The notes beneath the pieces were generated by a model. The model searched no databases. It was not told the DNA's origin and was given only the letters and a program-made list of their open reading frames with translations. Both the position numbers and the translations under genes were made by a program. A stretch of 64,000 nucleotides of DNA. Origin: Cristatella mucedo (lineage: Eukaryota > Bryozoa > Phylactolaemata > Cristatellidae). Below, piece after piece: positions 53,740 to 64,000 of this stretch. Position 1 is the first letter of the stretch. Each line of letters begins with the position of its first letter. The stretch lies in the NCBI GenBank assembly GCA_009760855.2, contig WPIO01000003.1, forward strand, positions 14,483,501-14,547,500, written 5' to 3'.

Positions 53740-53885
53740 GTAAGATAGGTAGAATTTCAATGGCGTATCATTTGCTTTCCTCTGTGTGTGGCATTGCAGT
53801 AGGAAATAGCTGTTATCCAACACTCAATGTTCATGCTGTTGGTGGTTTTTCAGTGTCTGATTCTGCTATGCATGGCAGACCAGTT

Positions 53886-54563
53886 AGATAGTTGGCGTTA
53901 TGAATTCCTCATTCAAACCCTGCAACTAATAGTCATTGCAGCTGTTCTTGTCGTCGAATTAGTGAGTCAGGGTATCAGCCACTTTCTAGCCTCAATGTGA
54001 TTTTTATGAGACAGCAAGCTCTGAGATTCCAACAAGCACGGTAATTGGTTCATTATGTAGCCTTTTTCATGCACCGACATTTAATGCAGTCTCCCGCCCG
54101 AGTGCAACAAGCAGCAAGTTGGTCGTCAGTAGCTAGAAAGTAAGAAATGTTAGATGAATTAGCTGTCTCATTTATATAGCATCAAAATAGCTTCAAAGGC
54201 TATTACCACCACCTGCAGTGGGCATTACAGGATCGCTCGCGGCTGGACTAGAACCCACGACTTGTGTCGTGAAGAGAAAGAACATTACTCCTAGCTACTT
54301 GCTACCATGCATTTTAATTTAAGTAGAACAATATCAGTATCGAGCCCACAATGAAAATCTCAGAATTGCTTGGAAAGGGCAATGTCTTATTTCGGTAGCA
54401 GATGATTCCCTTCAGTACTGCATATAAAAAAGTACTAGCTGATTCAACAGTCTTTTTTGTATAGCGACAGAAGAGCCTTACGAATATCACCATCGCTTGC
54501 AGCAGCAAAAATGGATCACCTACTGCAGGAATGGAACCCACGACCTGTGGATAGTGGTCGTCA
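53886..54563 (+). repeat. Intronic direct duplication, copy 2
   Basis: Partner of 47946–48612. It begins about 150 bases after exon 6, whereas copy 1 begins about 310 bases after exon 1. Both lie downstream of an Ig exon donor, consistent with duplication of an exon-plus-intron unit or with a composite mobile block. Confidence 0.85.
54166..54305 (-). mobile_element. SINE-A in duplicated intronic block, copy 2
   Basis: Partner of 48219–48352 with better-preserved box B (GGGTTCTAGTCC on −) and GTGGTGGTAATAGCC. Confidence 0.65.
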
Positions 54564-54602
54564 GATGCAACCACCTTACCTAGTGTGTCATAACGAGTCA
54601 CC
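54436..54602 (-). mobile_element. SINE-A in duplicated intronic block, copy 2
   Basis: Partner of 48483–48605, retaining the head (GGTGACTCGTTATGACACAC), box A (ACACTAGGTAAGGTGG) and box B (GGGTTCCATTCC) on −. The head is missing in the other copy, so this is nearer the ancestral state. Confidence 0.75.
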
Positions 54603-56344
54603 ATATGTTTCGTTAAGGCTGCTTCCAGATCGTCCTCCCTTGTCCTTGAACATTCTGCATAAGAAATGTACCCACTATCCAAGAATTTACCTTGCATAAA
54701 GATTCCTGAATGACTTTTTATTTGAAGCTTTTCAGATTGCTTAGCTTCTCGAATAAGCTATTAACTCAGTAATTCAGCAATGCGATGTGAGTAATTCAGG
54801 AAAGACGTACCGATCATTGCCGTGATTATCCTTTTGAATCGTATGTTCGTGAAACTCGTCTTTAGTCGAGGCAGTGATTTGTGGTCAAGTGTTTTCTGTA
54901 GGTATTTATCGCAGGGATTGATTGACTTTGGACACATGCATGTTGATCGGCCTTGCCGGTGCCTGCTGGGAAGTAGTAGCTCTCGTTGCAGCAGCTAGCC
55001 TTAGCGTTGGTAGCACCATGCGAATGAAAGTTTGCTTGCTAAATATTTCTTTGTGTCCTAAATAGTTCAAGCTCTTTAAATCTCTACAACTCAGGCAAAT
55101 TTGTGAATCGGGCAGCTTGAACTCGTCAGATTCTTGGTCGAGTCGATCGTATTCTGCCATGACTTATTGAACAATCTAGTCAGTAGCTGAGCTGCTTGGC
55201 CGCGGTTGGGTTGGGTCATGCGAGGACTGTGCTGAAGGATATCGATCTATGTGCAATAGTTATATCGTCGACCATGGGTCAATTTTGATCTCTCAATGTG
55301 CCCTGTATAGCAGTGCATGGTCACAGTAGCGGCTTGACTAAGATGTTGCTGCATTGCAGCATCCCAGCGAAGTGTTGGTGCTGCTGTCGCTTTGCTAATG
55401 TCTTGCTAGTGGTCGCCTGCAGCCTTCCCACTTGGCTTACACTACCAGCCCACAAAACGACTATGGGCTTCAGTCGCGACTGCAGCTTCAACCTAAAAAC
55501 CCGGATTTGCATGATGGATAGCACATGCCAGCCACGGCCAGTTTACTCATAGAGCTCACAAGAGCAGCTTGCGGTGGGTTGAGCCAGGAGGAGGAAGCCT
55601 TGGGTACTCGGTGTGTCGTACAGCTCATTAGAATGGCTGCCGAGTTATCTCAGTGGGTCTGCTCTCTCTGAGCACAGTATCATTGGCTGCAGAGGGGGTT
55701 GGTTGTTCTCGGCTCATTGCTTAGCCTTTACTCGTCTTGTCCTCTGATCCTTGCTTGACTCTCAGCTTCCCTCTGTGGAGCCAGAGCGCCTCGATTACAG
55801 CATGTGAGACACGTGAAGGACGAGTTCATTTCTTAACAATGGTGGTGCGAAGGCAACTATGATCTTGCAATCGTCATTACTATTAGTCAGTTCTAAGCAT
55901 CTCACTCTCACCGAGTGGAGGCTGAAGTGTATTAGTTATGCTACGGCACTCACAATTGTTGGAAGTGGTGTTGGCCAAGTTTTCCAAAGTATGTTCCCTT
56001 GTTCCAAATAAAAAACAATGCATATGGTGGACAATCCGACCTACTAGTGTCCAATGCTACTCTTACATGGTTAATCACCATGATTATTAGGGTTAGCACC
56101 TGAAGCATGTGGCTAGATGGCTATGTTGCATACAATGTTTGTGGTTGCACATTTGTACAAAAGGCTCTTCTTTAGTGAAAGTAAGTTACTCATTTTCAGA
56201 CTAAATCTACTATTACTATACTTTCGACTAAATCTATTGTTTGAATTCTACTACAATCTCTGAGTTTGCTTCGGCTAATTGTTGCATTACGCTAAGGCGG
56301 ACGCTTCGCTTTTCGTTAATTGTTGGTATTGCTTCTCTTTCAGA
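54603..56344. other. No supported gene
   Basis: A − ORF at 54906–55160 (84 codons, acidic N-terminus M-A-E-Y-D-R-L-D-Q-E-S-D) has one C-L-S-C pair but no known domain. A + ORF at 55298–55552 is Cys-rich by chance. No Ig exon found. Confidence 0.35.
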
Positions 56345-56420
56345 GAGCTGTAAAGCATCTAAATAGAAATTAAGGAGTGCTATCTTGCACATAAGACTTA
56401 TCGTTATCATTATGATTATT
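56345..56420 (+). mobile_element. LINE family 1 tail, degenerate
   Basis: AGAGCTGTAAAGCATCTAAATAGAAATTAAGGAGTGCTATCTTGC, followed by a TTATCATTATGATTATTATC end. Confidence 0.5.
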
Positions 56421-58256
56421 ATCAAGGGATTTTCGTGGCCGTTTTACGGCGACAGAGGAATTTGCTTCCCAGTTTCATTTCAGACAACTTTTTATCTTTT
56501 GCTGGTGTGTGATTACACTTTTTCTCTCCATGTGAAGGTTTTTATCTCTATGACCTGCATATTTGCCTTGAAAGTTGTTTGTTCTACTACATTTTAATAG
56601 TTTATTGGCTGATCCAGTCATGTTGCTCATGGAGGTATTTTCACGGTATTTGATATTATTTGTTAATTAGCATCTATGACTTAAATACTGACATGCTATG
56701 CGAATGCACTTGTCCGTTTTGGTGGCACAGCATTGCATGGGGATCAGGCGTGTAGCCAGCTGCTCACGATATCTTCCTATTTACACTGCCCTAGGCAGGC
56801 TTCATTCCACCATCATTTCTCAGCAGAAACACTTTAGGTCGTTTCATTCGATCTCCTGTGCACTTGGCTGGCAAAGCATGGCTGTGAGATTTTTGAGCTT
56901 CAGGTGCTCCAGTGTTCAAGATGTGCATGGTTGCATGTGTAGACAAACTATTGGCTCTAGCAAGCCTTGACCTCGTGCCTTGGCATCGGTGTTGACAAGT
57001 ACTTAGTGATAAACTCAGAGCATTCACCTGTGCTGCTCTTGCCGAGCTTGCTGCATGCTCAGTTGTATGCTCGTTTTGCTGTGAAATGAGTAGCGTTCGT
57101 TAAGCATGTGCCCTTCGTAGTCGTTGCTTCACCCATGCAGTGTAAGCAAGATGCTTGAGCATGTCCACCAAGTAGGCATGGTCCAGGCCAGAGCGTTTGA
57201 AGCATGTTTGTCAAGTCAATTAGAACGTAGTGTCCAGATATGGCCAGTGGAAAGGAGGGCTAGCAAGTGATGGCTTCACTGGGTCGACCTGATGGCTTGG
57301 GTGGGGCAGCTTAGCCACCGGTTGATGCCCTTTCACCTACCTATGATTTCGAAGAATGAACTGCCTGTGTGGCATTTTCCATTACAGAGTGATTAAGCAG
57401 CACTCATTGCTATCTAGTTTATGCTGTAAAGTAAATTTATTAACTCAACTGATATTTCACACATCGGAATGAAATTTGAAATGTGAGTTCAGCTCTGCTT
57501 TTTCTACCCTACTTTTAATATTTTTTGATTTTGGTATTATAAATTTGGCTGTAAATTTAGGCACCAACAAATCCTGGAAATAAAGCTGTATTAAAGTCAC
57601 AAGCATTCACTTCAAAAAGCTTCAAGCATCTTTAGCGATATACCAAGGTTTGAAAAGTTGCGATACTAGTCGCATTTGATGCAGTGATCGGTATATTTTT
57701 TATTTGTAGATTTGTTGCTTCCAGTTTACCTTTGGGTTAGACGTGGTTGGTTAAACCAATTTTTTTCACGTGGAAGTCGTCAGAACTTCCGATTCTACTT
57801 CTAACATATTTGTCTTTTGAAAGGTGCCATAGACACGTATTTAATTGTCGGAAATTGTTATAGGTATTTTCTTGGCATTCCCCCTTAACACACCCCCTGT
57901 TGGTGTGTCTGAACTTTCAGCTAGCTTCTTTGGCCAGTGCCAGCTAAAGCCAGCTGATTTCTCTGCTCACTGGCCAAGTATTTCTTCTTAATAATATTAT
58001 TATTATAACCTACGGTAATGTTGGGGATAGATTACTGCTGCATTTCAGTAGCCAATGTATGCAAGTTAAGCTGAGGCCCTAAAATTCGTGCTATGCATTC
58101 AATTTTAAGTAGCAGGTACTTGACAGCTTGGCACTTGGTTCTTTAACTTTACCAGTGACTATCGTCCTGTGGTCACTGTCACAGCCAGCATTTTTATGCT
58201 GTTAGGTGCTCTAGAACATCTGGCTCATATATTGTCAAGCTCGTATATTGCCATTT
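56421..58256. other. No gene seen
   Basis: AT-rich, unassigned. No domain, splice-bounded exon or repeat family recognised. Confidence 0.4.
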
Positions 58257-58477
58257 AGTTGAGGTGGAATGTTCTTCAGTCACACGTGTATTTAGATGAC
58301 ACTGGCTTGATAGCAGATTATTAGCTGACCCATAAGGGCAGCGTACTCCTGGTCAAATCACCGATACAAGTAGTCAGTGTGAAGACTGCTAGATTCTTTA
58401 GGGACTATTATAGCAGCGAAAGGTAAAATCATAGTTAATTGAGGGTCATATGTTGAATGCAATAGCTACCTGCATGC
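58257..58477. repeat. Right arm of inverted duplication, distal block
   Basis: Reverse-complement partner of 29437–29655. It lies downstream of the last visible Ig exon, inside what would be a long intron if the Ig gene extends to a TM exon past 64000. Confidence 0.75.
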
Positions 58478-59234
58478 GACACTCATTTACGTAGAATTAC
58501 GGACGGTAAAATATTAACTTGACTGCAATGACTGGTTTGGTGAAAGGCTCTGTTGAGAACACTCATCACCTGATGCTTTGGCCTGCTGAAAACAATCTAT
58601 CGAGCATGTCGTTAGCCCAGATTCGTTAGCATCAATCACTCGGGTCACCAGTTATCTGACAATAGGGTTGGTTGGTTGGTTTTCCCCACTTTGTCATCGA
58701 TTCCTTGACCATTCTAAACCCTGTCAAGCCTATTGCTGGCCATGCTCAAAACAGCATGCTGCAAGCCCTTGATGATTGATGAGATAAGATATGTCACTGT
58801 AGTTACGTTCTTAATAAAAGATATTTGGTTCATCCAGTTAATCTTACTTCACAATGGTCTTATGGTGCTACGAAATTATAGCCTTCAAAATGGTGACTAT
58901 GACAGAAGCTATAAAAAGCCTTAGACGCTACCAAATCAGGCTCGCTCATATCACATATTTTCGCTCGGGTTAAGATAACCAATGTGTTCATATGCACGGT
59001 CAGTTAACAACATGACTAACTCATGTGAATCCCGTATTTTTGTGAATTATGCCGGCTATAGTTTTAAGCTCATACATTTTGAGGTTATCTCTTAATCCAC
59101 AGCATTTTCAAAGTTTCTAATGCAGCAATATTTATCACGTTGTTTGGCTATAAATGCTACACCATACCCTGCCTCAGCTGACTGGTGCATTACTGTATTA
59201 CGTGTACGTGTGAGTACGTGTAAATAGATATAAT
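58478..59234. other. No gene seen
   Basis: Unassigned DNA between the distal inverted-duplication block and SINE-B copy 3. Confidence 0.4.
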
Positions 59235-59385
59235 TAATTTGCATAGCTCCCTAAGCAAACATAGTCTCTATTCAGGCATTTCACGTATGCCACGGGTCTC
59301 GAGCCCACGACCTCGGTCATTAACAACATTCACCTTGACCTTGGTCGAGGCGAGCACTTTAATCACTGGGCCAAACTCGGCGGCC
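59235..59385 (-). mobile_element. SINE-B, best-preserved copy
   Basis: On −: box A-like TTTGGCCCAGTGATTAAAG, box B GTGGGCTCGAGACCCGTGG, then GCCTGAATAGAGACTATG…GCTTAGGGAGCTATGC and an AATTAATTATA end. The 3′ third resembles the LINE family 1 tail (GCGCCTAGAAAGAGATT…TCTGAGGGCGCTTTATC). Confidence 0.7.
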
Positions 59386-61064
59386 TTACAAGGCTGCAAT
59401 GAGTTTCAAGCATTCTCCGTGGGATATTCAGCAAGAAATTTAAGACCCTGTTCAGCTACTTCTAGTGCATTTTTATTCGCATTGATGTTGCTCCTTCCTT
59501 AGCACATTTTAGTTAAGGCTGTTTTCCACTCCTACATAGCGATCTCATAAAACTTACAAAAGTTGACTGTGTGTGAGATTAAGTTTCAAGGATTTCCATG
59601 ATAAGAGGCACATCGTCCCCTTCAGACATGTTCACTCCAGATAATTTTGAAGCTACTCAGGCAACAGCAGCATCACCAGACACACTGGGCCAATTCAAAG
59701 CTGTCTTGGTTACCACGCCATCTGTTGGCGCCATATGTCTTTTGGTTGGTACTGCCACCAAAACTTCGTACTGTCGCCAGTGGTAGAGAAAGAACAGAGA
59801 TCAAGCTGCAGCCACCCAAGGATAAGTGAGATTAGATTAGCCCAAGGAATAGCAACATGATAGGAAATTACCAATCAGCAAACAAAAACTGCTGTCAACA
59901 TTATGCATCGGCATGCAACCATGAAGGTCCAGGCAGGAAAGTAATGCTAGAAAATTGCATTTGAAAAACGTTGTCAGCCAAACTATCAGTTGTTGCTATG
60001 CACGATATTATTCTCATTTCTGAAAGAATTTTGACGATTAAAATTATAGATTGTATTTAAATGTATTGTCCTTTGTTTAAGTTCTGAAGTGATTTGTTTT
60101 TTCCTTAGGTTAGGACATAATCATATTAATTAAATAATGCTAATTCGCTAGAATAGTCTCACCTCACTGCAGCTGCTTTATATTCTTTACACTGTCTCCA
60201 CAATGCCTTTCCTGATTGCTGAAGATGGTGTACCCTCTGATCAAAAAACTTGCTTAAGAAGCATAGGGGTCGCTTAAGAAATGGCTACCATCAATTGCCT
60301 TAGGGTTTAATACACTTACAAATATGGCCAGACTAAGTTAAATACCTGGTGCTACCAGCCATTTACTTTTGCGGCTCCGACTTTCAAGGGCCGTGCTAGT
60401 GCTTATTTATTTATCGCCTTGGTTCTGGGTTTTGGCCCTCTGTCCCCTGCTTTACACTAACTCCAACCTTGCAAATGGAGTCTCATCGAACCACGAGCGT
60501 GCGCCTTGATCACCATTACCTTGGAATCTTTCGAGCGACTCTGATGCTATGCTCTGGCATAGCTTCAGCAAGCTGTGATATGTGCTTTTATAGTTATCCG
60601 AACATCTGACTAGCCTAATGAAATAGACTCGCACTTGCAATGATTTAAGGTTGCATACCATTATGGCCAAATTTGTTATAGCTAGATTTATTGCAAGGCA
60701 ACTCGATTCAGTTGCTATATGGGGTTATCATTAGTTATTCCATTTTCTGACCCTTTGCGACCTAAGGCGAAACAAGTGAGGCGTAGATGATTTGAGTATC
60801 TTTACGACCTGACGAATATGCTGCATTAAGATCTGTCTGAGCAATTTTAAATTTCTTATGAAAGAATTCTACATTTATTTGTAATTTTATTTCTACTTCC
60901 TTATGGAGCAAGGTGGTGAAGAAACTAATTGCTCTAACAATGGCTTGGAGTTGAAGCCCATTTTTGTACGTACAAATTGGCACACTATTCGGCCTGTTCA
61001 TCAGTAGTTAACAAACTCCTTTTCTCTTTTAAGCACACTGTTATTGTTCTATGCTATTTTAGTG
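59386..61064. other. No gene seen
   Basis: AT-rich. ORFs at 59598–59786 (+), 60452–60670 (−) and 60762–61001 (−) carry no family signature. Confidence 0.4.
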
Positions 61065-61400
61065 CAGTAATAATAATGGCACACTTGATAACTTGTCCTC
61101 AGAGAACTTAATCTCTTTCTCGGCGCTTTACATTTGCTACAAATGAAACACGATCAAATGGTTAGTGGTAGCATACTCGATAAGCAACAAGAATAACATA
61201 GTTAGGGATGGTATGCACAAGGATCAGTATGCAAGTGTGGTTAGTGGCAGCATGCACAGTGTCCACGCACATAAGCACATAAAGGACGAATCACAGGTAC
61301 CCACTAAATGCTGTCACAAGTAGATGCGTTTTTACTTTTTTTAATGTGGTCAAGTCAGGGGATATCGTGACGCTTGTCGGGAGTGAGTTCAATCAGTCAG
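61065..61400 (-). mobile_element. LINE family 1 3′ end
   Basis: On + : AATAATAATGGCACACTTGATAA, CTCAGAGAACTTAATCTCTTTCTCGGCGCTTTACATTTGC, then the 3′ UTR and the terminal F-K-…-L-T-T coding remnant in − orientation, cut at about 61400. Confidence 0.85.
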
Positions 61401-61790
61401 CCTATCACTGAGCAAAAACGCTATCCAACTTTGCAAACTTGTGATCTTATACTCCTTGTACCAGACTTTAGATTGAACAGCAGGGAACTTATTTTTCGGC
61501 ATCATCAGAATTATCAAAGTTTAGATTGAATATTTAATGAACTTTTAGCAATAATTGGCCATTAATTTTCAACTTTGAGAAACTGTAAACTGGATGTTCA
61601 TCAACATTGTTGAAGTAAATGTACAAAACACAGCTGCCATCTTGAATTTAATTCATGAGTCGTCATCCATAGTATTTTTTCAGTCCCCTATCTAGCTGAA
61701 CGAATATCAATCGTTTAGGTTTGGACCACTAAGAACGGGTTTTAGCAATCAAGGGGCGACTGTCCGAAAAGTTTGTGGACTGGTTTCCAT
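61401..61790. other. No gene seen
   Basis: Unassigned AT-rich DNA. Confidence 0.4.
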
Positions 61791-61905
61791 AGATCATCAG
61801 CAGCTGGGTGCAAGGCAGCTAGCTCTGCATAAACCATTTCAGCTGTTTAGTCCTTAAGTGGCCAGGTCCTTTTAAGACCTCAAGTATGCAATTATGCAAT
61901 TCCAT
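61791..61905 (+). repeat. Direct repeat D, copy 1
   Basis: AGATCATCAGCAGCTGGGTG to GACCTCAAGTA, repeated nearly identically at 62512–62630. Confidence 0.85.
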
Positions 61906-62464
61906 TATGATGAGGCTTTACATAGCCTACCATTCACGGCTGTTACTGGGATCCTGTAGGACCCAGTATATGATAGATTGCGTTCTGTGAGTAACGCTTT
62001 CAACTTGCTACTCATAGGATTTGATTGTATTTCTTATGCTGGTTTACTTGCTATCATTATCGGGTCGACTTTGTTTGCAATTATTGCCAGTTGAGTCATG
62101 CCTTGTACCAGAACTGCACCTCTGCACCGAAACCAAATAAAGAACTTACAGTGGCTGCCAAAAAAGCAAACAGCGGTGAAACTCGACTTTGTCTAAGCGC
62201 GAGATCAGCGGCTCACGAGTATATTCATGGTCATCGCTACGTTTCTAAGAAGCCTTACTCTTGCTCATGCGAAATAGCAGTCTACGGCTACTTTGACCAC
62301 AGTTCATCCTCGTTTTTTCTTTTTCTTTTTGGTACCATAAAATAGAGAATACCCTCGAACAAATTGGGAGCAATCTATTAGGATGTCATCGTTTCTCTGC
62401 AGCAGTGAGCAAAATCGTCAAATGGCGTCGCACGCTTTTCTTTTAGCCAGTGCAATATTATTGC

Positions 62465-62665
62465 CCAGTTATGCAATTCCATTGATAGAATCTTGTAGCT
62501 GCACAGCTAAGTAGATCATCAGCAGCTGGGTGCAAGCCAGCTAGCTCTGCATAAACCATTTAAGCTGTTTAGTCCTTAAGTGGCCAGGTCCTTTTAAGAC
62601 CTCAAGTAAAGCCTAATTATGCAATTCCATTGATAGAATCTTGTAGCGGCACAGCTAAGTAGGAA
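62465..62665 (+). repeat. Direct repeat D, copy 2, with flanking 50-bp duplication
   Basis: The repeat D copy (62512–62630) is bracketed by two copies of AATTCCATTGATAGAATCTTG…GCACAGCTAAGTAG (62465–62515 and 62612–62665). Confidence 0.8.
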
Positions 62666-63549
62666 TTGTGGAAGATCGTGCGATCTCTGTGGAATTTCTT
62701 CAACTCACTCTCCTCAAGGTCCACATATCTATAGTGCATACAAGGACTTCATACATCTTTCTGGAGTTTCTCATATAGTCAGCAGTCCGAAACCTACTGA
62801 AAGGCTCTCCTTTTTAAATAACAAACGATTTTTGCATCGTATATTCATTATCATGTCGGATATTCTTATTCTCACCAATGACTTATCTCAACACAGTCAG
62901 AATCTTGTGGCATTTTATGTTTTTAGACATCTGTACTTCTTATTTTTAAAGCTTCGACAAAGTTCACAGAATTCTGGCCTTAATTTTGGCCTTACCGCCC
63001 GTCTTTGAATTGTCTCAAATTTTTTCAAATTAAAATGTTCATGTGCACTGGCTTGCAGCAAAGCTCATTGGAATAGGTATCGAAGTGTGCAATTCGTCTC
63101 TTGTGGGTAGGCAGCCAATATCTAGCTGATTTGCTTATGAATAGCTTATGGATACATTATTTAACTCTTATGACCCAGTCAGGTTGACGTTTAGATGTTA
63201 TCCTTACCCGATTGTACCCTTGATCCTCCTGGACCAAAGGCCGAAAAGAAATCTCTTCCAGTAAAGTAGCACCAAGCTTGGTATAAGTAATCATGACTTA
63301 GTGCACCTTCTATGCTGACCCTGGCAGAGCAGCAATGCTGGCACTGCACGGCATGTGAATAATTATGTTAGGTACATCATTACAGCTAATCTCAACAGTG
63401 TATTAAGAGATCATTTAGATAATTTGGGGCATAGAGCTTGGTTGCAGCATCTGCCTCGTCCTAACGGTTTGGTGAGGCTGGTGCAGATTATTACGCCTGA
63501 CTTTTGGTGTATGTCTCACTCAGAAAGGTTAGTATTTTAACGGAGGATA
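62666..63549. other. No gene seen
   Basis: Unassigned AT-rich DNA before the right arm of the inverted duplication. Confidence 0.4.
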
Positions 63550-64000
63550 CCAGACTGTGCTAAACGTATTGGACATTACTCTGTTGCCTGTCTTAGCTCA
63601 CTGTTTTCTGGAAACGCCAAGCTGGATCCATTGTGCTATGTCGTTTTTACTTTTCTTGAGCATTAATGTCCTGTATTTTTGAGCATGGTCTCTCTAGAAG
63701 CTTACTTGCAAGTTGCAAGGAACACTGATCCCAATGTTAAAGTCTGTGTTATTGCTGCTTGGCTCGGCTGCTGACCGTTCTAGCACTAAAGATGCCACTT
63801 CCACTGTGTTGCCCACTGTGTAACCACATTGTCTAATCTTGTATAAAAAGTTAGATACTTGCTTTAACACAAGAAGTACTCTTGCCCCTGCTTCCTCGCC
63901 CAACACACAAAAGCACGGTCTATATGTGAGACATAAGGTTATGAAAAGCTCTGCAACTGGCTCTGAAACTCTTCAGCACCGCACCAGGATTTCTCTTGCC
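63550..64000. repeat. Right arm of inverted duplication, TM-proximal block
   Basis: Reverse-complement partner of 28480–28925; the match runs to the window edge. If collinearity holds, the counterpart of the TM exon lies about 250 bases beyond the window on the + strand. The − strand ORF 63694–63906 (70 codons) covers part of it and resembles no family I know. Confidence 0.8.

Noticed and set aside
59598-59786. 62-codon ORF as a transmembrane exon of the + strand Ig gene
   Set aside because: Contains only a short weakly hydrophobic stretch, no basic stop-transfer, and no phase 1 or phase 0 splice sites that would join it to exon 6.
62025-62345. 106-codon ORF as a gene or extra receptor exon
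   Set aside because: Lacks Ig landmarks, a convincing acceptor/donor pair or any known motif.

Overview
This is a stretch of animal nuclear DNA. Protein-coding exons are short and separated by GT–AG introns. The remainder is old, nested retrotransposon sequence plus microsatellites. There is no bacterial-style gene packing, no rRNA and no intact tRNA gene. Immunoglobulin-like receptor exons, an ITIM-type cytoplasmic tail, and CR1/L2-like LINEs ending in an ATT repeat suggest a marine invertebrate, perhaps an early-branching animal such as a sponge or cnidarian. That placement is inference; nothing here identifies a species.

Two receptor-type gene pieces are supported by exon structure. (1) On the + strand, 47275–53739, six exons joined by consensus splice sites, all in phase 1, encode a signal peptide and four Ig-like domains (409 codons). 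The gene has no end inside the window. (2) On the − strand, 28233–26749, four exons encode a transmembrane helix, a basic stop-transfer stretch and a tyrosine-containing tail ending in a canonical ITIM (VLYEVI). An in-frame TAA lies between the membrane helix and the tail. Sequence just upstream of the TM exon (28480–28925, plus 29437–29655) recurs inverted at 63550–64000 and 58257–58477, downstream of the Ig exons. The simplest reading is that the locus holds paralogous, oppositely oriented receptor genes. The TM exon of the + strand gene is then predicted a few hundred bases past the right end. Multi-Ig receptors with ITIM tails in inverted duplications resemble innate-immune or allorecognition families; that functional link is a hypothesis.

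Layout. 1–9 kb: LINE fragments, a ~172-bp tandem satellite and a GT repeat. 9–21 kb: LTR-like pieces, a second LINE family, two SINE families, a long AG tract and a GT/CA hairpin. 21–26 kb: SINE, a 16-bp minisatellite and the longest + strand LINE copy, itself interrupted by a SINE. 26–30 kb: the TM/ITIM gene. 30–34.4 kb: microsatellites, a SINE and a − strand LINE with its YADD motif. 35.2–37.2 kb: a short LTR retrotransposon with two LTRs and an initiator-Met-tRNA primer-binding site. 39–42.5 kb: a duplicated segment, its second copy split by a LINE. 42.5–43.3 kb: a LINE reverse-transcriptase piece and a hAT transposase relic. 44.3–46.8 kb: a large foldback element. 47–54 kb: the Ig gene, with a ~0.67-kb direct duplication in its introns. 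54–64 kb: intronic or intergenic DNA with old repeats and the right arm of the inverted duplication.

All repeat boundaries were read by eye and are approximate. Splice sites and reading frames of the receptor exons were followed base by base.
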